Positions 43,401 through 51,646 of a stretch of DNA of 64,000 nt are shown piece after piece. The notes under the pieces were generated by a model. The model worked only from the letters and a program-made list of their open reading frames with translations. It searched no databases and had not been told where the DNA came from. Numbering within the stretch: position 1 is the first letter of the stretch; every line of letters starts with the position of its first letter. Source of the stretch: Pectobacterium araliae (GTDB taxonomy: Bacteria; Pseudomonadota; Gammaproteobacteria; Enterobacterales; Enterobacteriaceae); NCBI RefSeq assembly GCF_037076465.1, contig NZ_AP028908.1, positions 1-64,000 on the forward strand, read 5' to 3'. Position numbers and translations under genes: made by a program.

Positions 43401-44713
43401 GTGGCCTCTATCAATCGATGGTGAATATCATCGAACAAAAGATTACCCCGCTGGCGGGTGTGGTAGGGCAACAGCGCCACATCATCGCGATCCGTGATGG
43501 TTTTATCGCCGCGCTGCCTTTTATGATCATCGGTTCATTTATGCTGGTGTTCATCTTTCCGCCGTTCTCGCCAGATACCACGCTGGGGTTTGCCCGCGCG
43601 TGGCTCGATTTCTCCGTGGCCTACCGCGAGCAGCTGATGCTGCCGTACTACCTCAGTATGGGGGTCATGACCTTCTTTATCTCAGTAGGGATTGGGGCCA
43701 GTCTTGGTAAGCATTACAAGCTGGACCCGATCATGACTGGACTGCTGGCGCTGATGGCGTTTCTGCTGGTGGCCGCGCCTTATCACGATAAGCAGATTTC
43801 CACTCAGTATTTCTCCGGTGAGGGGATTTTTACCGCGATTCTGACGTCCATTTATGCGGGTGAAGTGTATGCCTGGCTGAAGAAGCGCCACATCACGATT
43901 CGCCTGCCGAAAGAGGTGCCGACTGGCGTGGCGCGTTCGTTTGAAATCCTCATCCCTGTTCTGGTCATCGTCGCGACGCTGCACCCATTTAATCTGTTCA
44001 TCCAATCTGCGACCGACATGATTATCCCGGAAGCCATTATGCATCTGTTGGCACCACTGATTTCAGCGTCGGATTCGCTGCCCGCCATTCTGATTTCGGT
44101 GTTTATCTGCCAGATTCTGTGGTTTGCCGGGATTCACGGTGCACTGATCGTTACCGGAATTATGAACCCGTTCTGGATGACCAATCTGGCGCTGAATCAG
44201 GCTGCGCTCTCGGCAGGCGCACCGCTGCCGCATATTTATTTGCAGGGATTCTGGGATCACTACCTGTTGATTGGCGGAGTCGGTTCTACGTTACCGCTGG
44301 CTTTTTTGTTACTGCGTAGCCGCGCCGTTCATCTACGCACGATTGGCCGGATGGGCGTGGTGCCGAGCTTTTTCAACATCAATGAACCGATTCTGTTTGG
44401 TGCACCGATCATCATGAACCCGCTGCTGTTCCTGCCGTTTATTTTCGTGCCGATGGTCAATGCCGTTATTGCCTATACGGCGACGAAGCTCGGCTGGATC
44501 GCGCAGGTGGTTTCCCTGACGCCATGGACGACGCCTGCGCCGATTGGTGCATCGTGGGCGGCGAACTGGGCGTTCAGTCCGGTAATTATGTGTCTGCTCT
44601 GCATGGTGATGTCGGCCGCGATGTACTACCCGTTTCTGAAAGTCTATGAGCGCACGTTGCTCAAACAGGAACAGGAGAAACAACAGCAGGCTGCGGGCGA
44701 AGCCAGCGCATAA
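43397..44713 (+). CDS. PTS beta-glucoside/cellobiose EIIC
   Basis: This 438-residue inner-membrane permease has about ten TM helices. The N-terminal cytoplasmic segment (MVNIIEQKITPLAGVVGQQRH) is followed by AIRDGFIAALPFMIIGSFML. The sugar-site loop has FFNINEPILFGAPIIMNPL, conserved in lactose/cellobiose EIIC proteins. It sits between EIIB and a GH1 gene. No EIIA gene is in this operon, and the only other EIIA in the window (19146-19446) is broken, so a third locus must supply it. Confidence 0.94.
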   Translation: MSGLYQSMVNIIEQKITPLAGVVGQQRHIIAIRDGFIAALPFMIIGSFMLVFIFPPFSPDTTLGFARAWLDFSVAYREQLMLPYYLSMGVMTFFISVGIGASLGKHYKLDPIMTGLLALMAFLLVAAPYHDKQISTQYFSGEGIFTAILTSIYAGEVYAWLKKRHITIRLPKEVPTGVARSFEILIPVLVIVATLHPFNLFIQSATDMIIPEAIMHLLAPLISASDSLPAILISVFICQILWFAGIHGALIVTGIMNPFWMTNLALNQAALSAGAPLPHIYLQGFWDHYLLIGGVGSTLPLAFLLLRSRAVHLRTIGRMGVVPSFFNINEPILFGAPIIMNPLLFLPFIFVPMVNAVIAYTATKLGWIAQVVSLTPWTTPAPIGASWAANWAFSPVIMCLLCMVMSAAMYYPFLKVYERTLLKQEQEKQQQAAGEASA

Positions 44714-44738
44714 ATATGAGTGAAGTAGAGAGGAACGT

Positions 44739-46136
44739 ATGCACGATCATCTTCAGAACGATTTTCGCTTTCCCGCGAATTTTTGGTGGGGTAGCGCCAG
44801 TTCGGCACCACAAACGGAAGGCGAGAGCCTCAATTATGGTAAAAGTGCCACCGTATGGGATGAATGGTTCGCCACGCAGCCTGGCCGTTTTCACCAACAG
44901 GTCGGGCCAGCGGATACCTCCACGTTTTATCAGCACTGGCGTGAAGATATCGCGCTGCTGAAGACGCTGAATCACAACACGTTCCGAACGTCGATCTCCT
45001 GGGCGCGGCTGATTCCCGACGGCGTGGGTGAGCCGAATCCGCAAGCGGTGGCGTTTTATAATCAGGTCATTGATGAAATGCTGGCGCAGGGCATCACGCC
45101 GTTTATCAATCTGTTCCATTTTGATATGCCGATGGTGATGCAGCGGCTGGGTGGCTGGGAAAATCGGGCGGTGGTGGTGGCCTACGCAGGCTATGCGGCG
45201 ACCTGCTTCCGTCTGTTTGGCGACAGGGTAAAGCACTGGTTTACATTCAATGAACCCGTGGTGCCGGTGGAAGGCGGGTATCTGTATGATTTCCACTACC
45301 CGAACGTGGTGGACTTCAAGCGTGCCGCGACGGTGGCGTATCACACCATGCTGGCGCACGCGCTGGCGGTGAAAACCTATCGCGAGCAGTCTCAGGACGG
45401 GGAGATCGGTATTATCCTCAATCTGACGCCTTCCTATCCGCGATCGCAACATCCGGCCGATGTTAACGCGGCCAACATCGCCGATCTGATGTTTAACCGC
45501 AGTTTCCTCGATCCTGCGCTGAAGGGCGAGTATCCGCAGGAACTGGTTGATTTGCTAAAGCAATACGGCCAACTACCAAATTGCCAGCCTGACGATCGGG
45601 CGCTGCTGGCCGATGGTGTTGTCGATCTGCTGGGTATTAACTATTACCAGCCGCGTCGGATTCAGTGCCGCGACAGTCTGGTCAATCCTGATAGTCCGTT
45701 TATGCCCGAATGGTTCTTTTCCAGCTATGACATGCCGGGACGAAAAATGAATCCCTATCGCGGTTGGGAAATTTATGAACCGGGCATCTATGACATTCTG
45801 ACCAACCTGCGGGTGAATTACGGCAATCCGCGCTGCTTTATTTCGGAAAACGGCATGGGTGTCGAAAACGAACAGCGTTTCGACGCCAACGGCCAGATTC
45901 AGGATGATTACCGCATCGATTTTGTCCGCGAACACCTAAAGTATGTACACCAAGGCATCGCGGAAGGCAGCAACTGTCTCGGCTACCATATGTGGACGTT
46001 TATCGATAACTGGTCGTGGTCGAATGCCTACAAGAATCGCTATGGTTTTGTGCAGTTGGATTTGGCGACGCAGGCGCGCACGGTGAAGAAAAGCGGGCAA
46101 TGGTTCGCGGCGGTGGCGGCCGACAATGGTTTTTGA
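44739..46136 (+). CDS. GH1 (phospho-)beta-glucosidase
   Basis: This 465-residue glycoside hydrolase family 1 enzyme has FWWGSASSAPQTEG at the N-terminus, FRTSISWARLIP, the acid/base Glu172 in FTFNEPVV and the nucleophile Glu370 in FISENGMGV. Its place behind PTS EIIB and EIIC argues for a 6-phospho substrate. The C-terminal loop reads RTVKKSGQWF and differs from [10 protein letters not shown] of the bglA product at 19462, so the aglycone or phosphate handling may differ. The GH1 fold is certain; 6-phospho specificity is inferred from context. Confidence 0.92.
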   Translation: MHDHLQNDFRFPANFWWGSASSAPQTEGESLNYGKSATVWDEWFATQPGRFHQQVGPADTSTFYQHWREDIALLKTLNHNTFRTSISWARLIPDGVGEPNPQAVAFYNQVIDEMLAQGITPFINLFHFDMPMVMQRLGGWENRAVVVAYAGYAATCFRLFGDRVKHWFTFNEPVVPVEGGYLYDFHYPNVVDFKRAATVAYHTMLAHALAVKTYREQSQDGEIGIILNLTPSYPRSQHPADVNAANIADLMFNRSFLDPALKGEYPQELVDLLKQYGQLPNCQPDDRALLADGVVDLLGINYYQPRRIQCRDSLVNPDSPFMPEWFFSSYDMPGRKMNPYRGWEIYEPGIYDILTNLRVNYGNPRCFISENGMGVENEQRFDANGQIQDDYRIDFVREHLKYVHQGIAEGSNCLGYHMWTFIDNWSWSNAYKNRYGFVQLDLATQARTVKKSGQWFAAVAADNGF

Positions 46137-46155
46137 AGTGAAGACAAGGGGGCAT

Positions 46156-46192
46156 AAAAAAACCGGCTTGCCCTGATGAGGAGGCAAGCCGG
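46156..46192 (-). terminator. Terminator of BhsA-like copy 2
   Basis: CCGGCTTGCC (46163-46172) pairs perfectly with GGCAAGCCGG (46183-46192). On the minus strand it is followed by seven T, so it mainly stops the gene at 46258. Confidence 0.9.
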
Positions 46193-46257
46193 AAAGAGGG
46201 TAATACGGGTCTATCTATGATGGTTTATCGGGACAAACAACGCAGAGTCAACAACGC

Positions 46258-46515
46258 TTAGTTGAAGATTACCGCAGAGCCACGCAGCTGATCGTTACCG
46301 GTCGCAGACGTGATGGTATAAGCTTTAGCCCCTGCTTTTTCTGCTTTCGCGGCGAGCTGAGCTTGCAGTGAACTTAGGTCGTGAGCGGTAGCAGTAACAA
46401 CGCCCGCTTTTTCCAGGTTTTGTGCCTGTGAAGGAGACACGTATTCAGCAGCAGAAGCACCGAAAGCAAAGGTAGCGAGAACAACAGCAGCAGCGATGGT
46501 TTTTACGTTTTTCAT
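46258..46515 (-). CDS. BhsA/McbA-type periplasmic protein (DUF1471), copy 2
   Basis: This 85-residue paralogue of the protein at 38413 has signal peptide MKNVKTIAAAVVLATFAFGA cleaved after SA, then the DUF1471 domain with LEKAGVVTATAHDLSSLQAQ and AYTITSATGNDQLRGSAVIFN. It lies on the same strand as its paralogue, 7.6 kb away, on the far side of the ssu and PTS operons. A stress or surface role is inferred from the family. Confidence 0.9.
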   Translation of the reverse strand: MKNVKTIAAAVVLATFAFGASAAEYVSPSQAQNLEKAGVVTATAHDLSSLQAQLAAKAEKAGAKAYTITSATGNDQLRGSAVIFN

Positions 46516-46727
46516 GATGTCTTATCCTTTTCTTATTTGATAGGTGAAAGGGGGCTGGCCTTTCGATATGAAGAATGTTACGCCAATGCTAATAAATTAA
46601 AAAACGGATGTTACTGAGGGAGTCTTTCTATTTTTTTGAATGATAATATCCATTGTTTTTTGTTTTTTTTAAATTAAAAACAACAATTTATGCATAAAAC
46701 TGAATTTTATTTACAAACCATTGACTG

Positions 46728-48032
46728 ATGTTAAATAACTGGGGTGATGTCTTGCTTGTTGAAACAAAACTAACGTTTAATGCTGTAGGTCATCAACTTA
46801 CCAATATTAACTGCTGGTCATGTGATGGTAATTGGTTGGTTTATGACATAAGACCCTATGGATCTTCGTTTACAGGGCTGAGTATTGAGCGCATACACCT
46901 GAAAAACCTCAAAACCGAGGTTATTTATCGAGCAACGGCGGGTGCGCATGTGGGCGTGGTGACCTGTAGTCCGCAGGAGCCACTGCGTTATGTCTTTATC
47001 CACGGGCCGGAAAACCCGGATAGCGAATGGCAGTATGATTTTCACCATCGCCGTGGAACGATAGTGGCAGATTGCCAGCGCGATGAAGCGATCACGCTCG
47101 ACGCCTTCTCCATTACGCCGCCTTATCAGGCCGGTGCGCTGCGCGGCGGCACGCATGTCCACGTCTTCAGCCCGGATGCCAGCCGCCTGAGCTTTACCTA
47201 TAACGATCATGTGCTGCATGAATGCGACCCGGCATTAAACTTGCGCAATGTGGGCGTGGCCGTGCCGCTACAGACCGTCACCGTTGAGAAATGCCACCCG
47301 CGTGAATATGACGGCAGCCACTATTGTGTGCTGGTCAGCAGAACGACGCCTCAACCGCAACCCGGCAGCGATGAAATCAACCGTGCCTATGAAGAAGGCT
47401 GGGTAGGAACCACGGGTTATATCCGGCAAGACGGCTCGCGCCAGCGCTGGGCGCTGGCGTTTATCGGCGATACGCGGGCGGCGGACGGGGCAACGGTGCC
47501 TGAGATCTTTATCGTCGATTTGCCGGAGGCGCTGGAAGAGTACGCCAAAGCGGGGGATGCTCCACTGGCTGGCACGGCAACGTCAATGCCTGCGCCGCCA
47601 TCAGACGTGCAGCAGCGGCGTTTAACGTTTACGCACTCACGTCGTTATCCTGGCCTAGTGAATCAGCCGCGCCATTGGCTACGAGCCTCGCCTGACGGCA
47701 GTGAGATTGCTTTCCTGATGCGGGATGAGGCAGGCGTGGTGCAGCTGTGGATGATTTCTCCGAACGGCGGTGAACCAAGACAGGTAACGCACACGGAACA
47801 CGGCGTACAGTCTGCCTTTAACTGGCACCCGAGCGGGCGTTCTCTGGCATTTGTGTGTGACAACAGCATCATGCTGTGTGATGCGAAAAGCGGTGAGCTG
47901 GTTCGGCTGACGGCGCGGACGGACAGCGCACCGAGTCCGGATGCCGTGGTCTTTTCTCCTGATGGGAAACATATTGCGTATATGCGGGAGATTGACGGTT
48001 TTAATCAGCTTTTCGTTGTGGCAACGGCGTAA
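46728..48032 (+). CDS. yidR: YidR-like beta-propeller protein (DUF3748)
   Basis: This 434-residue protein aligns with E. coli YidR: LTFNAVGHQLTNINCWSCDG, GAHVGVVTCSPQEPLRYVFI, HGPENPDSEWQYDFHHRRG, GGTHVHVFSPDASRLSFTYN and SAFNWHPSGRSLAFVCDN. TolB/WD40-like blades suggest a six-bladed propeller related to oligogalacturonate lyase, but the reaction is unknown. The start is uncertain: the ATG at 46728 has no ribosome site, and a TTG at 46752 (LLVETKLTF) behind GGGGTGA would fit the family better. It lies upstream of yidQ (convergent) and ibpA. Confidence 0.9.
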   Translation: MLNNWGDVLLVETKLTFNAVGHQLTNINCWSCDGNWLVYDIRPYGSSFTGLSIERIHLKNLKTEVIYRATAGAHVGVVTCSPQEPLRYVFIHGPENPDSEWQYDFHHRRGTIVADCQRDEAITLDAFSITPPYQAGALRGGTHVHVFSPDASRLSFTYNDHVLHECDPALNLRNVGVAVPLQTVTVEKCHPREYDGSHYCVLVSRTTPQPQPGSDEINRAYEEGWVGTTGYIRQDGSRQRWALAFIGDTRAADGATVPEIFIVDLPEALEEYAKAGDAPLAGTATSMPAPPSDVQQRRLTFTHSRRYPGLVNQPRHWLRASPDGSEIAFLMRDEAGVVQLWMISPNGGEPRQVTHTEHGVQSAFNWHPSGRSLAFVCDNSIMLCDAKSGELVRLTARTDSAPSPDAVVFSPDGKHIAYMREIDGFNQLFVVATA

Positions 48033-48067
48033 CCGATACGCACGCGTTCATGGCGAGTGCGGTGCTA

Positions 48068-48466
48068 TCAAAGCTGATTATGAGGCATGGTGTTATGAGG
48101 CATGGTGTTATGCGGCATAGTAGCGAGCTGTGAACTGGCGGTCTGGTTTTGCTCTTCACTGTGCGAAATGCGCTCGCGCGTTGATAGTTTGTTCTGCTCG
48201 CTGCCTGCGCGGTAGTAGTCGTAGGGCAGCAGCAGCGTGTCGGCCACCGCCGAGAACGGCAGGTCGATAGCGACCAGTGGCATCATGGCCCAACTGGTAT
48301 CGTCGTCACGCAGCATACCCACACTGGCGCGCGTGCCGGAATAGTATCCCTGATCGCTTCCGGTATGCGTCATCACGCTGGAGCAACCGCTGGTTGCCAC
48401 CGCACCGCTACCGGTAATGATGAAAGAGAACAATGCACTTTTCAGTAAGGTCATATTCCTGTCCAT
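48068..48466 (-). CDS. yidQ: YidQ-like lipoprotein with repeated C-terminus
   Basis: This 132-residue protein of the YceK/YidQ family (DUF1375) has an N-terminal export signal ending TSGCSSVMTHTGSD, whose Cys is the probable lipid anchor although the lipobox is imperfect. GTRASVGMLRDDDTSWAMMP and LPFSAVADTLLLPYDYYRAG follow. The last 16 residues are MPHNT, MPHNT, MPHNQL, from a 15-bp tandem repeat. E. coli YidQ ends with a single MPDN, so this tail is an expansion. It is divergent from ibpA. Confidence 0.9.
   Translation of the reverse strand: MDRNMTLLKSALFSFIITGSGAVATSGCSSVMTHTGSDQGYYSGTRASVGMLRDDDTSWAMMPLVAIDLPFSAVADTLLLPYDYYRAGSEQNKLSTRERISHSEEQNQTASSQLATMPHNTMPHNTMPHNQL
48078..48122. repeat. 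15-bp tandem repeat in yidQ 3' end, three units
   Basis: TTATGAGGCATGGTG occurs at 48078-48092 and 48093-48107, and as the variant TTATGCGGCATAGTA at 48108-48122. It encodes repeated MPHNT at the protein's C-terminus. Confidence 0.93.
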
Positions 48467-48579
48467 TAAGAACCTGCTGCCAGAGTGGGTTCCAGAGCCT
48501 GCCTATCTTGAGTGTATGTGATAACGCCCGCAGTGTGAGTGAATATTGCATGAAACTCAGTGATTTTTCTTTTTTGCCT

Positions 48580-48608
48580 CTTGAAAGTCTGAGGGGGGTC
48601 ACCATATT
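48580..48608 (+). promoter_or_regulatory. Sigma-32 heat-shock promoter of ibpAB
   Basis: CTTGAAA (48580-48586), a 13-nt spacer and CACCATATT (48600-48608) fit the RpoH consensus CTTGAAA-N(13-15)-CCCCATNT closely. It lies about 110 bp before ibpA, leaving room for a thermosensor leader. Confidence 0.8.
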
Positions 48609-48639
48609 GATGATAAGCCGGAAGAAAACGATACGCCGT

Positions 48640-48722
48640 CAGGGTATCTGTCTCGGCTGTGAACCTGTCCCTAGGGAAGGTAAAAATAAATCCTCGCTGC
48701 ATGTTTAGGAGGCTGTTGTATG
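48640..48722 (+). promoter_or_regulatory. ROSE-like RNA thermometer of ibpA
   Basis: The ribosome site AGGAGG (48707-48712) can pair with TCCTCGC (48691-48697) just upstream, and ATG follows at 48720. Enterobacterial ibpA leaders are known ROSE thermometers that hide the ribosome site at low temperature. The layout matches, though the full multi-stem fold was not computed. Confidence 0.65.
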
Positions 48723-49133
48723 CGTAACCCCGATTTTTCCCCACTGTACCGTTCCGCCATTGGTTTTGATCGCCTGTTCAACCTATTAGAAACCGGCCAG
48801 ACCCAGAGTAACGGCGGCTATCCTCCCTACAATGTCGAACTGGTTGACGAGAACCAATACCGCATCGCGATTGCCGTCGCTGGCTTTGCCGAGCAGGAAC
48901 TGGATATCACCGCGCACGACAATTTATTGATTGTAAAAGGTGCCCACGCTGGTGAGCAGGTTTCCCGCAATTACCTGTATCAGGGGATTGCCGAGCGTAA
49001 CTTCGAGCGTAAATTTCAACTGGCTGAACATATTCAGGTAAAAGGTGCCAATCTGGAAAACGGGCTGCTGTATATCGATCTCGAACGTATCGTGCCGGAA
49101 GCGATGAAGCCGCGTCGGATTGAAATCAAGTAA
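48720..49133 (+). CDS. ibpA: Small heat shock protein IbpA
   Basis: This 137-residue alpha-crystallin-type holdase (137 in E. coli) coats aggregates for later rescue by DnaK and Clp[41 protein letters not shown] and [20 protein letters not shown] with the C-terminal RRIEIK are conserved. A sigma-32 promoter and thermosensor leader precede it, and ibpB follows after 134 bp. Confidence 0.97.
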   Translation: MRNPDFSPLYRSAIGFDRLFNLLETGQTQSNGGYPPYNVELVDENQYRIAIAVAGFAEQELDITAHDNLLIVKGAHAGEQVSRNYLYQGIAERNFERKFQLAEHIQVKGANLENGLLYIDLERIVPEAMKPRRIEIK

Positions 49134-49267
49134 ATCACGCGAATCGCACACTGCCTGAAGTCATACTCGTCTGCCGAATGGGGACGACGCCAGCCATTAA
49201 ACCGTGGCTGGAATAAGCGATGCCCACAGGGGCATCATTAATCTCGCTTCTTAGAAGGAGTCATATT

Positions 49268-49720
49268 ATGCGTAACTACGATTTATCACCTTTACTGCGT
49301 CAGTGGATCGGTTTTGACAAATTAGCCAGCTCAATGCAGGGCAGCCAGGAACCGATTGATTTTCCTCCGTATAATATCGAGAAAAAAGACGATAACCATT
49401 ACCGTATCACGCTCGCGCTGGCAGGTTTCCGGCAAAGCGATCTGGATATTGAAGTCGAAGGCCCACGCCTTACCGTAAAAGGCAGCCCGGCACCGACCGA
49501 GAAAACCGTGGAATATCTGCATCAGGGGCTGGTGTTTAAACCTTTCACGCTGAGCTTTACGCTGGCCGAGCATCTGCATGTGTCCGATGCGCATTTTGAA
49601 AATGGCCTGCTGCACATCGATCTGGTGCGTGACGTACCGGAAGCCTTGCAGCCGCAGCGTATCGCTATCGGCGGTAGTCGCCCGGCATTGAACCAGCAGT
49701 CTGCCGAAGATGTGTCATAA
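49268..49720 (+). CDS. ibpB: Small heat shock protein IbpB
   Basis: This 150-residue partner of IbpA starts [20 protein letters not shown] and contains [40 protein letters not shown] and the C-terminal PQRIAI anchor motif. I use the ATG at 49268, directly behind AGAAGGAG; the frame open from 49220 is not needed. It is followed by a strong terminator, behind which cassette 1 is inserted. Confidence 0.96.
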   Translation: MRNYDLSPLLRQWIGFDKLASSMQGSQEPIDFPPYNIEKKDDNHYRITLALAGFRQSDLDIEVEGPRLTVKGSPAPTEKTVEYLHQGLVFKPFTLSFTLAEHLHVSDAHFENGLLHIDLVRDVPEALQPQRIAIGGSRPALNQQSAEDVS

Positions 49721-49782
49721 CGCGACATTCGTGTTATTAATTTGCGCGCGATTAACCTGTGCGTCATTAACGTGATAGTTAG

Positions 49783-49813
49783 CCGCGCCCGTTGCTATAC
49801 GGGCGCGGTTTTG
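49783..49813 (+). terminator. Terminator of ibpAB
   Basis: CCGCGCCCGT (49783-49792) pairs perfectly with ACGGGCGCGG (49799-49808), then TTTTGTG. Its last two stem bases and T run are the start of the direct repeat that flanks cassette 1. Confidence 0.93.
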
Positions 49814-49834
49814 TGTTGCCCGCCCCGTTTCTTT
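49807..49834. repeat. Direct repeat, left copy of cassette 1
   Basis: This 28-bp sequence starts GGTTTTGTGTTGCCCGCC and continues CCGTTTCTTT. It matches 51528-51555 at 26 of 28 positions (18 identical in a row). It begins in the ibpB terminator. Confidence 0.9.
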
Positions 49835-49846
49835 GTCGTGTAATAA

Positions 49847-50803
49847 TTAGCGACTAAATTTACTCCAATCATTAACTAATTGGTTTACCCCATAATTTGG
49901 GGGAAGAGTATGAGTATATTGCACCGATGCTTCTTGTTTTTCATCACTATCCGGATCAAGCCCGCTAATTATTTTTTGAATGTCGCTTCGTAATGGCGGT
50001 GGATTATTGATTTCCTTATTTAACTCGCTATGTGGAAATGGGGCAGGTATAGATCTTACATGGATTTGATTATCACCAACGAGTATTCCATCATCAAATT
50101 TATTTTCTTCTTTATCTATCCATATTCTGGTGCTATCACAATACTCCTGAATAGATTTACATTCTAAAATAGATGGGCTTAATCCCGCATGGCGTAATGA
50201 TTTCCATGTAAAATCAATGCAGCTATTTGTTACTCCGTTATAGTAAAGGTCAAAATAAGTATCTGAGTTGTTATATGCGCTATCACCAAACTCTTTTAAT
50301 TTTTTGTAGTGGTTTTCTGTTATTTCAATTGTTCTTTTGTAATAAGGTTTTTCGTAATGAATTGTGTCCTTATCAGTGACGAAACCATTTCCCCATGCTC
50401 CTGAATTTATAGGCGCGAATCCGTAGGAGTTATTAATTATTTCCTTTTTATCATGTTGTACTTTAGTTATTTCAAACCACATATGACCAGCTGCTGAGAC
50501 TACTCTTTTCCCTGTTTCTTTATTGATTTTAGGTTTTCCACTATCTTCATTTAAAGGTGTTCCTGGATAGGCAATGTAAATTGCCACCATATATCTGTCT
50601 TCTAAAGAGTGAAGTACATGTTCTACAAAACTTTTTCTGGCATGTGGTGGTGGGCAGGTCGCACATGCTTGTCCTGCGTTATCGTTGGCTTCCTGATCTG
50701 GATATGCGAAGTATTCAATTTCCCATTTTTTTTGCTCTTTTTTCATATCATTGTTGTCTGCTATGTACTTGAGAAATTCTTCAGTTTTATTCTCTGGTTT
50801 CAT
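49847..50803 (-). CDS. Candidate toxin/effector, permuted papain-like
   Basis: I do not recognise a named family with certainty. This 318-residue, AT-rich gene encodes a soluble protein without signal peptide or membrane helix. Key points are His107 in AAGHMWFEITK, then NNSYGFAPINSGAWGNG, and Cys195 in VTNSCIDFTWKSLRHAG. A His preceding a Cys by about 90 residues, with the SYGFAP strand between, is what circularly permuted NlpC/P60 or LRAT-like cysteine hydrolases show. Such proteins occur as type VI or Rhs-linked toxins. The gene is second in an operon behind a membrane-anchored partner (15-bp gap) and lies in a cassette flanked by direct repeats. The enzyme class is inference. Confidence 0.6.
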   Translation of the reverse strand: MKPENKTEEFLKYIADNNDMKKEQKKWEIEYFAYPDQEANDNAGQACATCPPPHARKSFVEHVLHSLEDRYMVAIYIAYPGTPLNEDSGKPKINKETGKRVVSAAGHMWFEITKVQHDKKEIINNSYGFAPINSGAWGNGFVTDKDTIHYEKPYYKRTIEITENHYKKLKEFGDSAYNNSDTYFDLYYNGVTNSCIDFTWKSLRHAGLSPSILECKSIQEYCDSTRIWIDKEENKFDDGILVGDNQIHVRSIPAPFPHSELNKEINNPPPLRSDIQKIISGLDPDSDEKQEASVQYTHTLPPNYGVNQLVNDWSKFSR

Positions 50804-50818
50804 CTTTGATTTTTCTTT

Positions 50819-51433
50819 TTATTTAATAAAATACGTTTCTATTGTTATGAAATAATTTAACCCTTCTATTTTTAACTCAGGCCAGTCTCCCATAACTTTG
50901 ACTTTTAATCTGTATTGTCCGTAGGGTTGACTACTTAAATCGATTAGGCTGAAAGCATCCGCAGGTCTGATTGATAATTGTTTAGATGTCTCATCGATAT
51001 AATATTTCTGACGGTGGTTATTTTTCAAAATTAACTCTTCAGTTAAATCATTATCTATTTTGTATAGTTCAATGTTGAAAATAGGTGATTCTTTAATATC
51101 ATCGATAGGCCCATCCCCAATAAAAATATCTGAAGTATAGAACCCCAAGTTAAGATTTTCTTCTTTTCTTATTTTTAATATTATATGTGATGATGGTGAT
51201 TCTAGCGGCGTTATGAAAAGAAATCTGCTACGTGGTAATGGTGTTATCCAGAAGACGAAATCAATTTCATCTCCTTTTTCATATAATTTAATCGGTATAT
51301 CGATAGGATTATCAATGGATATTTTTGGCGATAGAAAAAAGTAAGGATTATTAAATGGTGGGCTTACCCATTGATATGAAAGAGTTAGTCCTACTCCCAA
51401 TAAAATACCAATGAGTAATAATATTTTTTTCAC
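50819..51433 (-). CDS. Candidate immunity protein, membrane-anchored
   Basis: This 204-residue AT-rich gene is the first of the two-gene cassette. Residues 3-20 (KILLLIGILLGVGLTLSY) form a signal anchor or signal peptide, and the rest looks beta-rich and periplasmic (KLYEKGDEIDFVFWITPLPR, LSSQPYGQYRLKVKVMGDWP, FITIETYFIK). It resembles DUF5625-type proteins loosely. Pairing with a cytoplasm-made hydrolase candidate suggests periplasmic immunity. I found no catalytic motif in it. Confidence 0.55.
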   Translation of the reverse strand: MKKILLLIGILLGVGLTLSYQWVSPPFNNPYFFLSPKISIDNPIDIPIKLYEKGDEIDFVFWITPLPRSRFLFITPLESPSSHIILKIRKEENLNLGFYTSDIFIGDGPIDDIKESPIFNIELYKIDNDLTEELILKNNHRQKYYIDETSKQLSIRPADAFSLIDLSSQPYGQYRLKVKVMGDWPELKIEGLNYFITIETYFIK

Positions 51434-51527
51434 GTTTAAACAGCTCCATGTTTACGAAAGATGAGCTTAACTCAGGGGCGGAGTCAGGGCAAGAATATGT
51501 ACATAAATTAGTCATGAAGTTATCAAG

Positions 51528-51555
51528 GGTTTTGTGTTGCCCGCCACGTTTCCTT
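51528..51555. repeat. Direct repeat, right copy of cassette 1
   Basis: This is a second copy of the 28-bp sequence at 49807-49834, with two mismatches. It lies 90 bp before yidE. Recombination between the copies would remove both cassette genes and rejoin the ibpB terminator to the yidE leader. Confidence 0.9.
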
Positions 51556-51646
51556 CCCCAGCATTCTGCCAAAATCAAAATATACTCATCATAGGGTATA
51601 GCGTCAGTGACATTTCCCAATAAAAACGTCCGCAAAGGATACGGGT

